From assembly GCA_021371965.1 (NCBI GenBank), contig JAJFVE010000112.1, positions 1 through 48,939 of the forward strand: DNA of 48,939 nucleotides. Direction: 5' to 3'. The notes beneath the pieces were generated by a model. The model searched no databases, had not been told where the DNA came from, and was given only the letters and a program-made list of their open reading frames with translations. This DNA comes from Planctomycetaceae bacterium. GTDB taxonomy: Bacteria > Planctomycetota > Phycisphaerae > SM23-33. The translations under genes were made by a program, and so were the position numbers. This document shows positions 16,579 to 25,796 of this stretch, in pieces (positions within the stretch are counted from its first letter, which is position 1; every line of letters starts with the position of its first letter).

Positions 16579-17483
16579 GCAACAAGATCGAAGGGACGCT
16601 CATCGTCGAGGGGCTCATCGAGGGCCGCCTGAGCCAGAACCCCCAGGCCCGCGGCGACATGCAGCAGTGGCTCGCCGCCGCCAAGGGGCAGGGCGTGACC
16701 TTCTCCCTCGAGATCGACGGCAACCGCTTCAGCCTCCTGGGCGACAACACGCCCGTGCACATGTCGCCCGGCGTGGGACCCGGCGACAAGATCATCACCG
16801 AAACCCTCACCGCCCTGCTCGAACTGTTCCCCGCCTCCGAGCGCCCGGCGCTGGACTCGACCGTCCGCAGCATCGAGTACCGCCATAACGAAGAGGTCCA
16901 GACGCTCTACGTCGTCGGACCCGACGGCCGCATCCACAGCACCCAGCGCACCGCCGCCGCCCGCACCGTGGCGCCGCTCCAGCCGCTATCGGTCGGCGGA
17001 AAGCTCAAGCTCGCCGGCATCGGTCTGGGCATCGCCGCGCTGGCCATCGGCGTCTCGACGCTTTTCATCGACTACCGCGCTTGGTTCGGCGACCTGTCCG
17101 ACCGCATGCTGGCGGTGGACGCCAACCAGATCGCCGTCGAGGCCTCCGCCTTCAACACGCTGCTGACCGTCGGGGCCAAGAAGCTTACGCGGCAGGACCA
17201 GTCCGTCGTGTTGGAGGTGACGCTCGATGCGGCCAAGGACTTCCCCGCCGACGACGCGGCGCTGGAGGCGATGCTCAAGAAACCTGACCTGCCGCTGCGG
17301 AAACGCCTGGCCGTCGAGGCCCTGGCGCGCGGATACGTCCGCTGCGACATCTATGACAAGAAAGGCGCCGCCATCGCCGCGATCATGCCGCGCCTGCCCG
17401 CCCTCGTCGCCGGCAAGTCCGCCATCTTGCAGATCCCCCTGCCGGCCTCCGTCCGACCCGCCCGAATCCTGATCGCCCCGTAG
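16575..17483 (+). CDS. Single-pass membrane protein of unknown function, coupled to the GYF_2 gene
   Basis: A 302-residue protein. Residues 1-125 look like a soluble domain, containing an EGTLIVEGLIEGRL repeat-like start and a negatively charged central part. One clear membrane helix follows near residues 139-160 (LAGIGLGIAALAIGVSTLF). The remaining 140 residues face the other side and have mixed alpha/beta character. No catalytic motif or family is recognised. The four-base overlap with the GYF_2 gene argues that the two work as a pair, with one subunit presenting a peptide-binding domain. Confidence 0.7.
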   Translation: MSNKIEGTLIVEGLIEGRLSQNPQARGDMQQWLAAAKGQGVTFSLEIDGNRFSLLGDNTPVHMSPGVGPGDKIITETLTALLELFPASERPALDSTVRSIEYRHNEEVQTLYVVGPDGRIHSTQRTAAARTVAPLQPLSVGGKLKLAGIGLGIAALAIGVSTLFIDYRAWFGDLSDRMLAVDANQIAVEASAFNTLLTVGAKKLTRQDQSVVLEVTLDAAKDFPADDAALEAMLKKPDLPLRKRLAVEALARGYVRCDIYDKKGAAIAAIMPRLPALVAGKSAILQIPLPASVRPARILIAP

Positions 17484-17661
17484 CCCCCGCCGCCTGTGGC
17501 CTGGCAGTTTTTCGATATCCGACAAGACAAATCCGTTTCGGTCGAAAACTGCTTTTCTTCCATAAGCCCGCGGGGTGTAGTTGAATAGGATTCAGGCAGA
17601 CTGCCATAGATTGCCGGACCGGTCAAAGATTGCCCGGCGCATCCTGGCCGATGGGCGTGCT

Positions 17662-20600
17662 ATGCGCGTACGAACGAAGATCATATGCGGTTTCGGGGCG
17701 ATCCTTGCGATCGTCGCCTTTGGGGGCGTCGCCGCCTACATCAGCACGCAGCGGCTGATCATGGCCAACCACCAGACGGTGCGTACGGTCCGGGTGATGG
17801 AGTCGCTGACTGAGGCGCTGTCGAATCTCCGGGACGCCGTCATCAATCAGCGGGGGTACCTCCTGACCGGCAAACAGGAGTATCTCAGTTCATACGAAAG
17901 AGCGCTGGGCAATATCCCAATCGACCTGGATCGCGTGGAGAAACGGGTGCGAGACGATGCCGACCAGGCCCAGAGGCTCCGGCGGCTTCGGGAGTTGGTT
18001 CAAGCCCGCACGGAGATTCTTCAGAAGAACATTCGGCTTCGCAAAGACGGCGGACTGGAAGCGGTGCTGGGCCAGATCGGGACTGATTACGGCAAGAGCG
18101 TCACGGACGCCATCGACAACCTCATCGATCAAATGAAGGCTCATGAACAGCAAGCCCTCGAGTCGCGCAGGGCCGAGGCGATGGACGGCGTGGCTGTGGC
18201 GACCTGGTCGATGCTCGTCGGGGTTCCGCTGCTCGTGCTGGGACTGGCCATTGCCGCGGCGGTCTTTGTTCGCGACATCGCCCAGCCGATCGAGACCATC
18301 ACTCGCACGGCCGAGAACATCTCCCGCGGCGAACTGACTCTGCCGCCGGACAAAGGCCGCCGCAGAACTCGTTCGGACGAGATCGGCTCGCTTCAGGCCA
18401 GCTTTGACCGGATGACCGCATGGTTGATGCAGATCGCCGGCGCGGCCCGCCGCGTGGCTACGGGCGACTACACGACGACCATCGTGCCCAGTTCCGGCCG
18501 CGACGAGTTGGGCCAGTCGTTGGCGACGATGTTGGGCAATCTTCTGGCCTCGAAGGAAGAATTGCGTCGGAGCCAGCACGAATACGCCACCCTCTTCGAA
18601 GCCTCCATCGTCGGCCAGGCCCAGGCGGATGCGGCCACGCGGCGTTTCACCCGCGTCAACGAGGCGATGGCGACAATGACGGGGTATTCGGTAGCCGAAC
18701 TGTGCCGGATGTCGCCTCGAGACCTGACGCACCCCGAGGATCGCCAACGTGACGCCCAGACCACCGCGCCGGTCTGGGAGGGCGCGGCGGACCGTTGGCA
18801 GATCGAGAAACGGTTTGTACGCAAAGACGGCGCGGCCATCTGGGTCAACGTCGCGGGAGCTTCGATTCGCGGCCCCAACGGCAAGCCCGAACGCCTCATC
18901 GCGGTCATCCAGGATATCACCGAACGCAAGCGGGTCGAGCAGGCCCTTTGCGACAGCGAGCAGCGCCTCCGCCTGGCGCAGCAGGGAGCGCGCATCGGCT
19001 CATTCGATTGGGACTTCGCCAGCGGCGTCAACACCTGGACGGCCGAACTCGAGGCCATGTACGGGCTCCAGAGGGGGCAATTCGGAAAGACCGAAACTTC
19101 CTGGGAGCAACTGGTCTATAAGGACGACCGCCAGGCCGCGATCGCCGTGGTGAACCGGGCGCTGGAAACCGGCCAGGCAGTCCAGGGGCAGTGGCGGGTG
19201 CAGTGGCCTGACGGCAGCATTCATTGGATCTCTGGGCGGTTCCAGGTCGCCACCGATGCCGAGGGCAAAGCGGTGCGGCTGACCGGCGTCAATATCGACA
19301 TCACCGATCTCAAGGCCGCCCAGCAGGAACTCGAGCAGGCCAACCGCATGCTTCTCCTGCTCAGCGAATGCAACGAGGCGGTGATCCGCATCGACGACGA
19401 GCAGCGCCTGACTGAGGATATCTGTCGCATCGCCGTCGGCATCGGCGGCTACCAGATGGCCTGGGTGGGAATGGCCCGCGATGATGAGGGCAAGTCGGTC
19501 CTGCCGGTCGCTTCGGTCGGTTTCGAGGGGGGATATCTTGAAAACGCCCACATCAGTTGGGGCGACTGTGAACGCGGCAATGGACCTACCGGAACGGCGA
19601 TCCGAACGGGGCAAATACAGATCGGTTCGGATTTCCTGACGGACCCGACACTGGGCCCATGGCGCGAGGAGGCGGTTCGTCGCGGGTATCGTTCCTCGAT
19701 CGCCCTGCCGCTGCGCCAAGACCAGTCCATCATCGGCGCCTTGACGATCTACGCATCCCAGAGTGGCGTCTTCGGCGAGCCACACGTTCGCGTGCTGAGC
19801 GAACTGGCCGAAAATCTTTCCCTGGGCTTGAACGCCCTGCGCATGCGGGCGGCGCTGCGGGAGAACCGAGACCGCCTGCGGGCCCTGGCCGGCGAACTGA
19901 CCCTGACCGAACAGCGGGAACGCGGGCGATTCGCCAGGATGCTTCACGACCACCTTCAGCAACTGCTGGTCGGGGCGAAGTTCCGCGTGGCCATCCTCAG
20001 CCGCACCGACGACAGCGTCGTCCGCCAGGGCGTCAAGGAGGTCGAGGCGCTGCTCGACGAGTCCATCAGCGCTTCGCGATCGCTGACGGCGGAACTGAGC
20101 CCGCCGATCCTGCACGAGGGCAGGCTCTGTGACGGCCTGGAATGGCTGGCCCGCTGGATGGCCGGCAAGCACGGTCTGTTCGTCGAGTTGTCCCTCCAGC
20201 GAAATGCGTCGCCTGCGGCCGAGGACGTCAAGGTGTTGCTCTTCGAGGCGGTGCGCGAACTGCTGTTCAACGCGGTGAAGCATTCGGGCACCAAGTCGGC
20301 GTCGGTGAGCCTGCGACGGTTGAACGGCGACCGGATTCATATCACGGTCTGCGACGAGGGGCAGGGCTTCGACCCCAAGGCGATCAAGCCGGTTGGAGCT
20401 TTGGGGCAAGGATTCGGGTTGTTCAGCATTCGCGAGCGGCTGAGCCTGGTCGGCGGGCAGTTTGAGATCGACAGCGCCCCGGGCAAGGGCAGCCGCTTTT
20501 CCATCACCGCGCCCATGGGAAGCCCCGCCCCCGCCACTGCCCCGCCGGCGACAATGCGGGCGGTTTTGCAGGCCAGCGGCGAAAGTCTGCTCGCCTCGCC

Positions 20601-20982
20601 GACGACGACGCCGGGGGCGAGTATCCGCGTGCTGCTCGTTGACGATCATACCGTCATGCGGCAAGGCCTGGCCCTGTTGCTGGGCAGCGAGAGCGACATC
20701 TCAATCGTGGGGCAGGCGGCCGACGGCCTGGAGGCGGTCGAACTGGCCGGCCAGTTGCGGCCCGACGTGATCCTGATGGACGTGAGCCTGCCCAGGCTCA
20801 ACGGCATCGACGCCACCGCCGCGATCCACAAGGACTGGCCGGACATTCGAATCATCGGCCTGTCGATGTTTGAAGAGAAGGAACGCGCCGAGGCCATGCG
20901 CGACGCCGGGGCCTGCGCCTATCTGATCAAGAGCGGCCCGTCCGAGCAACTCATCGCCGCCATCCGAGGCCATCGCCCATAA
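17662..20982 (+). CDS. Hybrid sensor histidine kinase: CHASE3, HAMP, PAS x2, GAF, HisKA_3, receiver
   Basis: A 1106-residue membrane sensor. A helix near 8-30 and another near 185-208 bracket a CHASE3 sensor domain (NQRGYLLTGKQEYLSSYERAL). HAMP follows, then two PAS/PAC units (about 300-420 and 430-555; ITERKRVEQAL and GVNIDITDLKAAQ mark the ends) and a GAF domain (about 570-730). The kinase is of the NarX/DegS type: RGRFARMLHDHLQQLL contains the phospho-His, with an ATPase domain to about residue 955. A NarL-like receiver (VLLVDDHTVMRQGL, LMDVSLPRLNG) closes the protein but lacks the usual LuxR DNA-binding domain. Output must therefore pass to another protein. An upstream TTG at 17581 is open but lies outside the membrane-helix start. 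Confidence 0.9.
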   Translation: MRVRTKIICGFGAILAIVAFGGVAAYISTQRLIMANHQTVRTVRVMESLTEALSNLRDAVINQRGYLLTGKQEYLSSYERALGNIPIDLDRVEKRVRDDADQAQRLRRLRELVQARTEILQKNIRLRKDGGLEAVLGQIGTDYGKSVTDAIDNLIDQMKAHEQQALESRRAEAMDGVAVATWSMLVGVPLLVLGLAIAAAVFVRDIAQPIETITRTAENISRGELTLPPDKGRRRTRSDEIGSLQASFDRMTAWLMQIAGAARRVATGDYTTTIVPSSGRDELGQSLATMLGNLLASKEELRRSQHEYATLFEASIVGQAQADAATRRFTRVNEAMATMTGYSVAELCRMSPRDLTHPEDRQRDAQTTAPVWEGAADRWQIEKRFVRKDGAAIWVNVAGASIRGPNGKPERLIAVIQDITERKRVEQALCDSEQRLRLAQQGARIGSFDWDFASGVNTWTAELEAMYGLQRGQFGKTETSWEQLVYKDDRQAAIAVVNRALETGQAVQGQWRVQWPDGSIHWISGRFQVATDAEGKAVRLTGVNIDITDLKAAQQELEQANRMLLLLSECNEAVIRIDDEQRLTEDICRIAVGIGGYQMAWVGMARDDEGKSVLPVASVGFEGGYLENAHISWGDCERGNGPTGTAIRTGQIQIGSDFLTDPTLGPWREEAVRRGYRSSIALPLRQDQSIIGALTIYASQSGVFGEPHVRVLSELAENLSLGLNALRMRAALRENRDRLRALAGELTLTEQRERGRFARMLHDHLQQLLVGAKFRVAILSRTDDSVVRQGVKEVEALLDESISASRSLTAELSPPILHEGRLCDGLEWLARWMAGKHGLFVELSLQRNASPAAEDVKVLLFEAVRELLFNAVKHSGTKSASVSLRRLNGDRIHITVCDEGQGFDPKAIKPVGALGQGFGLFSIRERLSLVGGQFEIDSAPGKGSRFSITAPMGSPAPATAPPATMRAVLQASGESLLASPTTTPGASIRVLLVDDHTVMRQGLALLLGSESDISIVGQAADGLEAVELAGQLRPDVILMDVSLPRLNGIDATAAIHKDWPDIRIIGLSMFEEKERAEAMRDAGACAYLIKSGPSEQLIAAIRGHRP

Positions 20983-21027
20983 GCTCGAATTTGGCAATTG
21001 CCACTGCCGGGCGGCTGTGGTACTTCC

Positions 21028-21927
21028 ATGGCCATGGGTGATAGCGCCGAGCAACAGCCATGGACGGTCTTGCGGCTTCTGAACTGGACGAAGGAGTATT
21101 TCACGCGCGCCGGCCTGGACAGCGCGCGTCTTTCGGCCGAGGTGCTGCTGTCGCACGTGCTGCGCTGCAAACGCATCGAGCTTTACGCCCGCTACGAATA
21201 TCAGCCGACGGGCGACGAGCTGGCGGCATTTCGCGGCCTCGTGAAGCGGGCGGGCGAGCATGAGCCTATCGCGTATCTCATCGGGCGAAAGGAGTTCTAC
21301 TCGCTCGACTTCATCGTCACGCCGGAGGTGCTGATCCCCAGACCGGAAACCGAGATCGTCGTCGACCAGGCCCTGGAGCGACTCAAGTGCCTCTCGCGCC
21401 AGGCGGCGGTCTGGGACGTCTGCACCGGTTGCGGCTGCATCGCCGTGGCCGTGGCCGCCAACGCCCCGCAGGCGACCGTGCTGGCGACGGACGTTTCGCC
21501 CGCCGCCGTTGCGGTGGCCGCCCGCAACGCCGCCGCCCACAAGGTCGCCGACCGCGTGAGCGCCCTGACCGCCGACCTGCTCGCCCTGCCGCCGGACTGG
21601 GCTGGGCCAAAGACCTTCGACATCATCACCGCCAATCCCCCCTACGTGACCGACGCCGCCGAGCTGTCAGCCGCCGTGCAGCGCGAACCGGCGCTGGCGC
21701 TGCGAGGCGGAGCGGCCGGGCTGGACCTGATCGAGCGCCTGACAGCCGCCGCCCCGGGCGTGCTCGCCGGCGGCGGGCTGCTGGCTATGGAGATCGGCTA
21801 CGATCAGCGCGACGCGGTGACCAAGATCATCTCAGCCACAGGCCAGTTCGCCGAGCCGAAATTCATCACAGATCTGCAAAACCATCCCCGCGTGGCGCTG
21901 GCCGTGAAGACAGGACAAGGAACATAA
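21028..21927 (+). CDS. prmC: Peptide chain release factor N5-glutamine methyltransferase
   Basis: Methylates the Gln of the GGQ motif in release factors RF1 and RF2, which raises termination efficiency. The 299-residue protein has the PrmC N-terminal helical domain (residues 1-85) and a Rossmann methyltransferase domain. AdoMet-binding motif I reads WDVCTGCGCIAVAVA (the usual form is DLGTGSG). The diagnostic substrate motif NPPY lies near residue 202. IPRPETE, another family marker, lies near residue 105. The start is uncertain between ATG 21028 and 21034, and a TTG at 20998 is also open. No partner prfA gene is adjacent. A dispersed palindrome begins at its stop codon. Confidence 0.94.
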   Translation: MAMGDSAEQQPWTVLRLLNWTKEYFTRAGLDSARLSAEVLLSHVLRCKRIELYARYEYQPTGDELAAFRGLVKRAGEHEPIAYLIGRKEFYSLDFIVTPEVLIPRPETEIVVDQALERLKCLSRQAAVWDVCTGCGCIAVAVAANAPQATVLATDVSPAAVAVAARNAAAHKVADRVSALTADLLALPPDWAGPKTFDIITANPPYVTDAAELSAAVQREPALALRGGAAGLDLIERLTAAAPGVLAGGGLLAMEIGYDQRDAVTKIISATGQFAEPKFITDLQNHPRVALAVKTGQGT

Positions 21928-21984
21928 GACCTATAGGGTACATGGGACTTATGAACATAGGTCCTATCCCATGGATCCTATCCC
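21925..21984. repeat. CCTATAGGG/ATAGGTCC inverted repeat after prmC
   Basis: The left arm (GGGTACATGGGACTTATG, 21936-21953) pairs imperfectly with the right arm 21955-21977 (CATAGGTCC and CATGGATCC). It starts at the prmC stop codon and lies between convergent genes, so a terminator role is possible. There is no T-run. Confidence 0.45.
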
Positions 21985-22001
21985 AAGACCCGCGTTTGCG
22001 T

Positions 22002-22394
22002 CTACCCCTTCATCCGCCACTCAATGATCCGCAAGATATTCCAGGCCAGCATCAGGATCGCCACGGCCATGCCCAGCAGGCCGTACGTGCGATTGGCCCG
22101 GCGGCGAGAGAAGCTCGGCAGCGCCAGCATCACCGCGATCACCGACAGCGATACCGAAGCGGCCACCACGTACTGATGGGCCGGCGAGACCGGAAGCAGT
22201 TGCCCGCTCTCGCGGATGATGGCGGCCTCGCCCAGGATGAACTTGTCCACCACATACCCCACGACAAACGCCGCCAGGCCCGCCCCCAGCGCCCAAAATG
22301 CCGCGGGATTAAGACTCGGAGGGTTAACGCTCGGTGGGTCCAGGGCCGCAGGAGAACCCGCCGGAACCTGTTCGTTGCCGCTTTGCTCACTCAT
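22002..22394 (-). CDS. Small three-helix membrane protein, family not recognised
   Basis: A 130-residue protein with a Ser/Pro-rich cytoplasmic start of about 30 residues and hydrophobic segments near 33-50, 74-92 and 103-121. It ends in RIIEWRMKG. I chose ATG 22394 (MSEQSGNEQ) over an upstream start at 22442, whose added residues look unstructured. No family is recognised. It is convergent with prmC and divergent from trpA, so it is a single-gene unit. Confidence 0.6.
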   Translation of the reverse strand: MSEQSGNEQVPAGSPAALDPPSVNPPSLNPAAFWALGAGLAAFVVGYVVDKFILGEAAIIRESGQLLPVSPAHQYVVAASVSLSVIAVMLALPSFSRRRANRTYGLLGMAVAILMLAWNILRIIEWRMKG

Positions 22395-22579
22395 GCCGTG
22401 TCTTCCTGAGCAGAGGTAGGAAAGCCCAAGATATACCCGCAAACCGGTCCCGATTCAATTTGATTTGAATGGGAGGGATTGCTCAGGCAAACCATTGTGC
22501 CTCTGTGACCGTTGCCTCAATTGGAAATTGAAAATTGCCGATTGGAAATTGCCTGCGGCCAGCGGGTATATTGGCGGCC

Positions 22580-23386
22580 ATGGCTGACACTAATCGACTC
22601 GTAAAGAACTTTGCCGCTCTGCGGGCCTCCGGCAAGAGGACGATGGTGCCGTTTCTGACGGCGGGGTATCCGGACCTGGCGACCACGGCCGCGCTGCTGG
22701 CGGAGATCGAACAGCGCGGCGTGAAGATCTGCGAGATCGGCTTTCCGTTCTCGGACTCCATCGCCGACGGGCCGACGATCCAGTCGTCGTACTATCACGC
22801 CCTCGATGGCGGGGTGACGTGCGAGGGGACCTTCGAGATGGTCGCGGCCTACCGCTCATCCGGCGGCAAGATGGCGCTGGTGGCGATGGTCAGCGACTCG
22901 ATCGTCTACCGTCGAGGGTATGAAGGCTTTGCCGCGGCGGCTGCCGCTGCCGGGTTCGACGCCCTGCTGATTCCCGATCTGCCGCTGGAGGAGGCGCAGA
23001 AGGTGGCCCCGGTCGCGGCCGCCCACGGCCTGTGCTGCATCATGCTGGTAGCCCCGACCTCGACGGCCGCTCGCCGCGAGCAGATCGCCCGCTCCAGCAG
23101 CGGGTTCGTCTACTACATGTCGGTCGCCGGGATCACCGGCGCCCGCACGGCCCTGCCGCCCGAGACGCTCTCAGCCGTCGCCGAGCTCAAGACCAAGACC
23201 GACACCCCCATCTGCGTGGGATTCGGCATCTCGACGCCGGAGATGGTCGCCGAGGTCTGCAAAGTCGCCGACGGCGCGATCGTCGGCTCGGCCATCGTCG
23301 GGCGAATCGCCCAAGCCGCCGCCAATAAAGAAACGCTGGTCAAAGACGTCGGCGACTTCGTAGCCGAACTCCTCGCCGGCGCCTGA
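22580..23386 (+). CDS. trpA: Tryptophan synthase alpha subunit
   Basis: Cleaves indole-3-glycerol phosphate to indole, which the beta subunit converts to tryptophan. The 268-residue protein is full length. FLTAGYPDL and the signature CEIGFPFSDSIADGP hold the catalytic Glu and Asp. The phosphate-binding VGFGISTPE and GAIVGSAIV lie near residues 213 and 234. I start at ATG 22580, not at an upstream frame opening at 22535 that lies in repeat-like sequence. No trpB, trpC or other trp gene is adjacent. The gene is therefore separated from its pathway. Confidence 0.96.
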   Translation: MADTNRLVKNFAALRASGKRTMVPFLTAGYPDLATTAALLAEIEQRGVKICEIGFPFSDSIADGPTIQSSYYHALDGGVTCEGTFEMVAAYRSSGGKMALVAMVSDSIVYRRGYEGFAAAAAAAGFDALLIPDLPLEEAQKVAPVAAAHGLCCIMLVAPTSTAARREQIARSSSGFVYYMSVAGITGARTALPPETLSAVAELKTKTDTPICVGFGISTPEMVAEVCKVADGAIVGSAIVGRIAQAAANKETLVKDVGDFVAELLAGA

Positions 23387-23399
23387 GTGTTCCCCGCCA

Positions 23400-23438
23400 T
23401 GGCACGGGCGTCCCCACGGGACAAGTCTCGCCCCGTGA
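23400..23438. repeat. GGCACGGGCGT palindrome after trpA
   Basis: The left arm GGCACGGGCGT and right arm CGCCCCGTG flank CCCCACGGGAC. It belongs to the family at 489-508 and 1518-1572. It lies between convergent trpA and the xylanase gene. Confidence 0.4.
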
Positions 23439-23475
23439 GTAGCATAGCCGTCTCGGCCATGTCGTCGTCAGCGTG

Positions 23476-24789
23476 CTATTTCATCAATCGCACTTCCACC
23501 GCCGCCTTGCCGGAAGCGGCAACCTCGAAGGCGGCTGCGCCGGCGGGGGTGATGATCTCGTAATCGCCGAGATATCCGTGGAAGGCCGCGCGGCCGGCTG
23601 CATCAGTCGTCAACGCCTGCGGGGGCGTCCACCACTTCTTCTTGATCAGGTTCATCAATGCGGTGTACGCGGGCTTGGGCGTCATGTCGGCCGTCAGCAG
23701 GCCGGAGGGGGCGTTCATCCACGAGCGATGCTCGGCGAAGTCCCACCACGTGATCGCCTCGACGGACGGGTGCGAGAAGAGCGTTGTGTAAACCTCGACG
23801 GCTTGGACGGCCTGGCGCTTGAGGCCTTCCGGCGTGGACGGCCACGACGCGCGGCGCGTGAACCAGTCATTGTCGCGGCGCTTCATCAACTCGCCCGAAA
23901 GAATCGTCAGCTCGGTAAAGTGTATCGGCTTTTTGAACTTCGCGAATCGTTCGCAGATTTCCCACAGGTCTTTGGCGCCGAAGAAGCCCTTGTGCATGTG
24001 CGTCTGCAGGCCGATGGCGTCGATGCTCGCTCCGGCGGCCAGGCTCGACTGCACCACTGCGGCAAAGCTCGGCGAGTTGTCGTAATCGTTGAGCACCAGC
24101 AGGGCCTTGGGGTTGGCCTTGCGAGCGGCGGCGAAGCTGGCGGCAATGAGCTTGTCGCGGCCGCGCTCGTTGCACAGTTTCGCGATGGCGTTGTCGCCGC
24201 CGGCCGCGGGCATGACCACGGGCTCGTTGACCACGTCCCAGGCGTCAACTGAACCGGTGAACTCTTTCACTTCGCGGGTGATGCGGCCCATCAACAGGTC
24301 CTGGACCTTGTCTGTGGGCTTTCCCGCCAGCCACGTCGGGACAACGTTGTGCCACACCAGCGGATGTCCTTTGGCGACGATCCGGTTCTCCTTGCACCAG
24401 TCGGCTACCACGCGGCGCTGGGCGGCCTGGGTCTGGCCAGGTTGCTGCTCGTACCCGCCCCAGTAGAACGGGACAGTCGCGAAGTTCATCAGCGCGACGT
24501 ACCGCTGGCGAAAGGCGGCTTCGAGCTGGGGCTTTTCAAAGCGCCCCACGCCGCCGGCGTTGCTGCCGAAGAGGAACTTGTGCCGCACCTGCCGTACCGT
24601 CACCGCCGCACCGGCCAGCGGTTTGCCGTTGGGCGCCAGCACTGTCAGCGTCACCTCGGCGGTGCGATGCTCGCGAATGCGTTGATCCATCTGCTCTTGC
24701 GACAATGTCTGGGACATGTTGCCTCCCAAGGCCGCCAGCGATGAAAGCGTGATTGCGGCGGCAAAGATGGTCTGCAGGCTTCTCGTCAT
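23476..24789 (-). CDS. Secreted GH10 endo-1,4-beta-xylanase
   Basis: Cleaves internal beta-1,4 bonds in xylan. The 437-residue protein starts at ATG 24789, with AAGGA 9 bases before it, and has a signal peptide of about 25 residues. A small immunoglobulin-like segment (about 45-75, LTVLAPNGKPLAGAAVTV) precedes the GH10 barrel. GHPLVWHNVVPTWL, a GH10 hallmark, is followed by DAWDVVNEP, with the acid/base Glu, and HFTELTI, with the nucleophile Glu. WWDFAEHRSW and a short beta-rich tail complete the protein. No carbohydrate-binding module is apparent. With the GH36 enzyme it suggests growth on plant or algal polysaccharides. It is divergent from the creatininase-family gene. Confidence 0.9.
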   Translation of the reverse strand: MTRSLQTIFAAAITLSSLAALGGNMSQTLSQEQMDQRIREHRTAEVTLTVLAPNGKPLAGAAVTVRQVRHKFLFGSNAGGVGRFEKPQLEAAFRQRYVALMNFATVPFYWGGYEQQPGQTQAAQRRVVADWCKENRIVAKGHPLVWHNVVPTWLAGKPTDKVQDLLMGRITREVKEFTGSVDAWDVVNEPVVMPAAGGDNAIAKLCNERGRDKLIAASFAAARKANPKALLVLNDYDNSPSFAAVVQSSLAAGASIDAIGLQTHMHKGFFGAKDLWEICERFAKFKKPIHFTELTILSGELMKRRDNDWFTRRASWPSTPEGLKRQAVQAVEVYTTLFSHPSVEAITWWDFAEHRSWMNAPSGLLTADMTPKPAYTALMNLIKKKWWTPPQALTTDAAGRAAFHGYLGDYEIITPAGAAAFEVAASGKAAVEVRLMK

Positions 24790-24816
24790 AATCAATGATC
24801 CTTACAATGTCAGCCG

Positions 24817-24842
24817 TAGCACGAGCATCTTGCCCGTGGACT
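24817..24842. repeat. GCACGAGCATCTTGCCCGTG palindrome
   Basis: An imperfect palindrome with arms GCACGAGCA and TGCCCGTG in the gap between divergent genes. It resembles the GCACGGGCGT family and may overlap promoters for either gene. I see no clear -35/-10 pair here. Confidence 0.35.
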
Positions 24843-24891
24843 CACGGCCGGGACTGCCATGCTACTAGCTGATAGCATAAGGAGCCAACGC

Positions 24892-25641
24892 ATGGAATAC
24901 CATATGACCCGCCCGCGAGAGTTGGCCGCACAGCGCCGGACGTTGCCGGTGGCGTACCTGGGCCTGGGGATCCTCGAATGGCACGGCAAGCAGAACCCGC
25001 TGGGCCTCGACGGCGTCAAGGCCCACGCGGTAGGCAAGTACATGTCGGAGAAGGTCGGCGGCGTCGCCGTGCCGCCGCTGTTCTGGGGCGACCACCGCGG
25101 CGAGATCGCCGAAGTCGTGTTCGACCGAAAGGTCGCCGCCTGGCTACCCGAGGGCATCGACGACCACGCCACGGAGATCTCGCAGTTCATGGGCCTGTCG
25201 CGCCGGAAGCTCGCCGACGAGGGCAAGCGCTGCGCGGCCGCAGGCGGGTGGCGGCTTTGGAAGGAGCTGGTCGAGCACATCTTCTTCGAGCTCGAGTCGC
25301 TGGAGTTCAAGATGATCATGCCCTACCCCGGGCACTACCCGCTGATCGGCCCGCTGCACGAGGCCGTCGAGTCCTACAAAGCCCACGGCGGCACGTGCCG
25401 GACCTTCATCCTGATGGACCAGCTCGTGCACGGCGGCGACCATGCCGCCAAGCTCGAGACCTCGATGCTGATGTATCTCACCCCCGGCCTGGTGGACCTG
25501 TCGCAGCTCAGCGAAGCCGACACGTTCCACCTGGGCGTCCTGGGCGAAGACCCGCTCAAGACCGCCAGCGCCGACTTCGGCCGCGAAATCCTCGAAGGTC
25601 TGGAAAAGATCGTCCGCGAGCAGACGAAAGATTTGCGTTAG
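24892..25641 (+). CDS. Creatininase-family amidohydrolase-like protein
   Basis: A 249-residue protein of the creatininase superfamily, whose members hydrolyse cyclic amides such as creatinine or formamidopyrimidines using two metal ions. The signature region reads LGLGILEWHGKQNPLGLDG near residues 21-40, where Glu, His and Asp fit metal ligands. A later HGGDHAAKLETSMLMYLTPGLVDL matches the family's conserved GEFETS-type region. The central part is less usual, with an insertion rich in charged residues. The actual substrate is not known. AAGGAG is centred 10 bases before the ATG at 24892. It stands alone, divergent from the xylanase gene. Confidence 0.75.
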   Translation: MEYHMTRPRELAAQRRTLPVAYLGLGILEWHGKQNPLGLDGVKAHAVGKYMSEKVGGVAVPPLFWGDHRGEIAEVVFDRKVAAWLPEGIDDHATEISQFMGLSRRKLADEGKRCAAAGGWRLWKELVEHIFFELESLEFKMIMPYPGHYPLIGPLHEAVESYKAHGGTCRTFILMDQLVHGGDHAAKLETSMLMYLTPGLVDLSQLSEADTFHLGVLGEDPLKTASADFGREILEGLEKIVREQTKDLR

Positions 25642-25643
25642 CG

Positions 25644-25659
25644 GTCGAGCTTGCTCGAC
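25644..25659. repeat. GTCGAGCTTGCTCGAC palindrome
   Basis: A perfect 16-base palindrome three bases after the stop codon of the creatininase-family gene. It repeats the one at 3720-3735 except for the two central bases. It may protect or terminate the transcript. Confidence 0.5.
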
Positions 25660-25796
25660 GCGTTCCTGGAAACCCGCGGCGCCAGCCCCGCCGCTAACAT
25701 CTTGCCCCGCACCAACCATCCAATCTTTAGACGTGTATTTGCCCTCCGGAATGAATACACTCTTGCGTCTGAAATTACACCGGAAGGAAGAGCACT

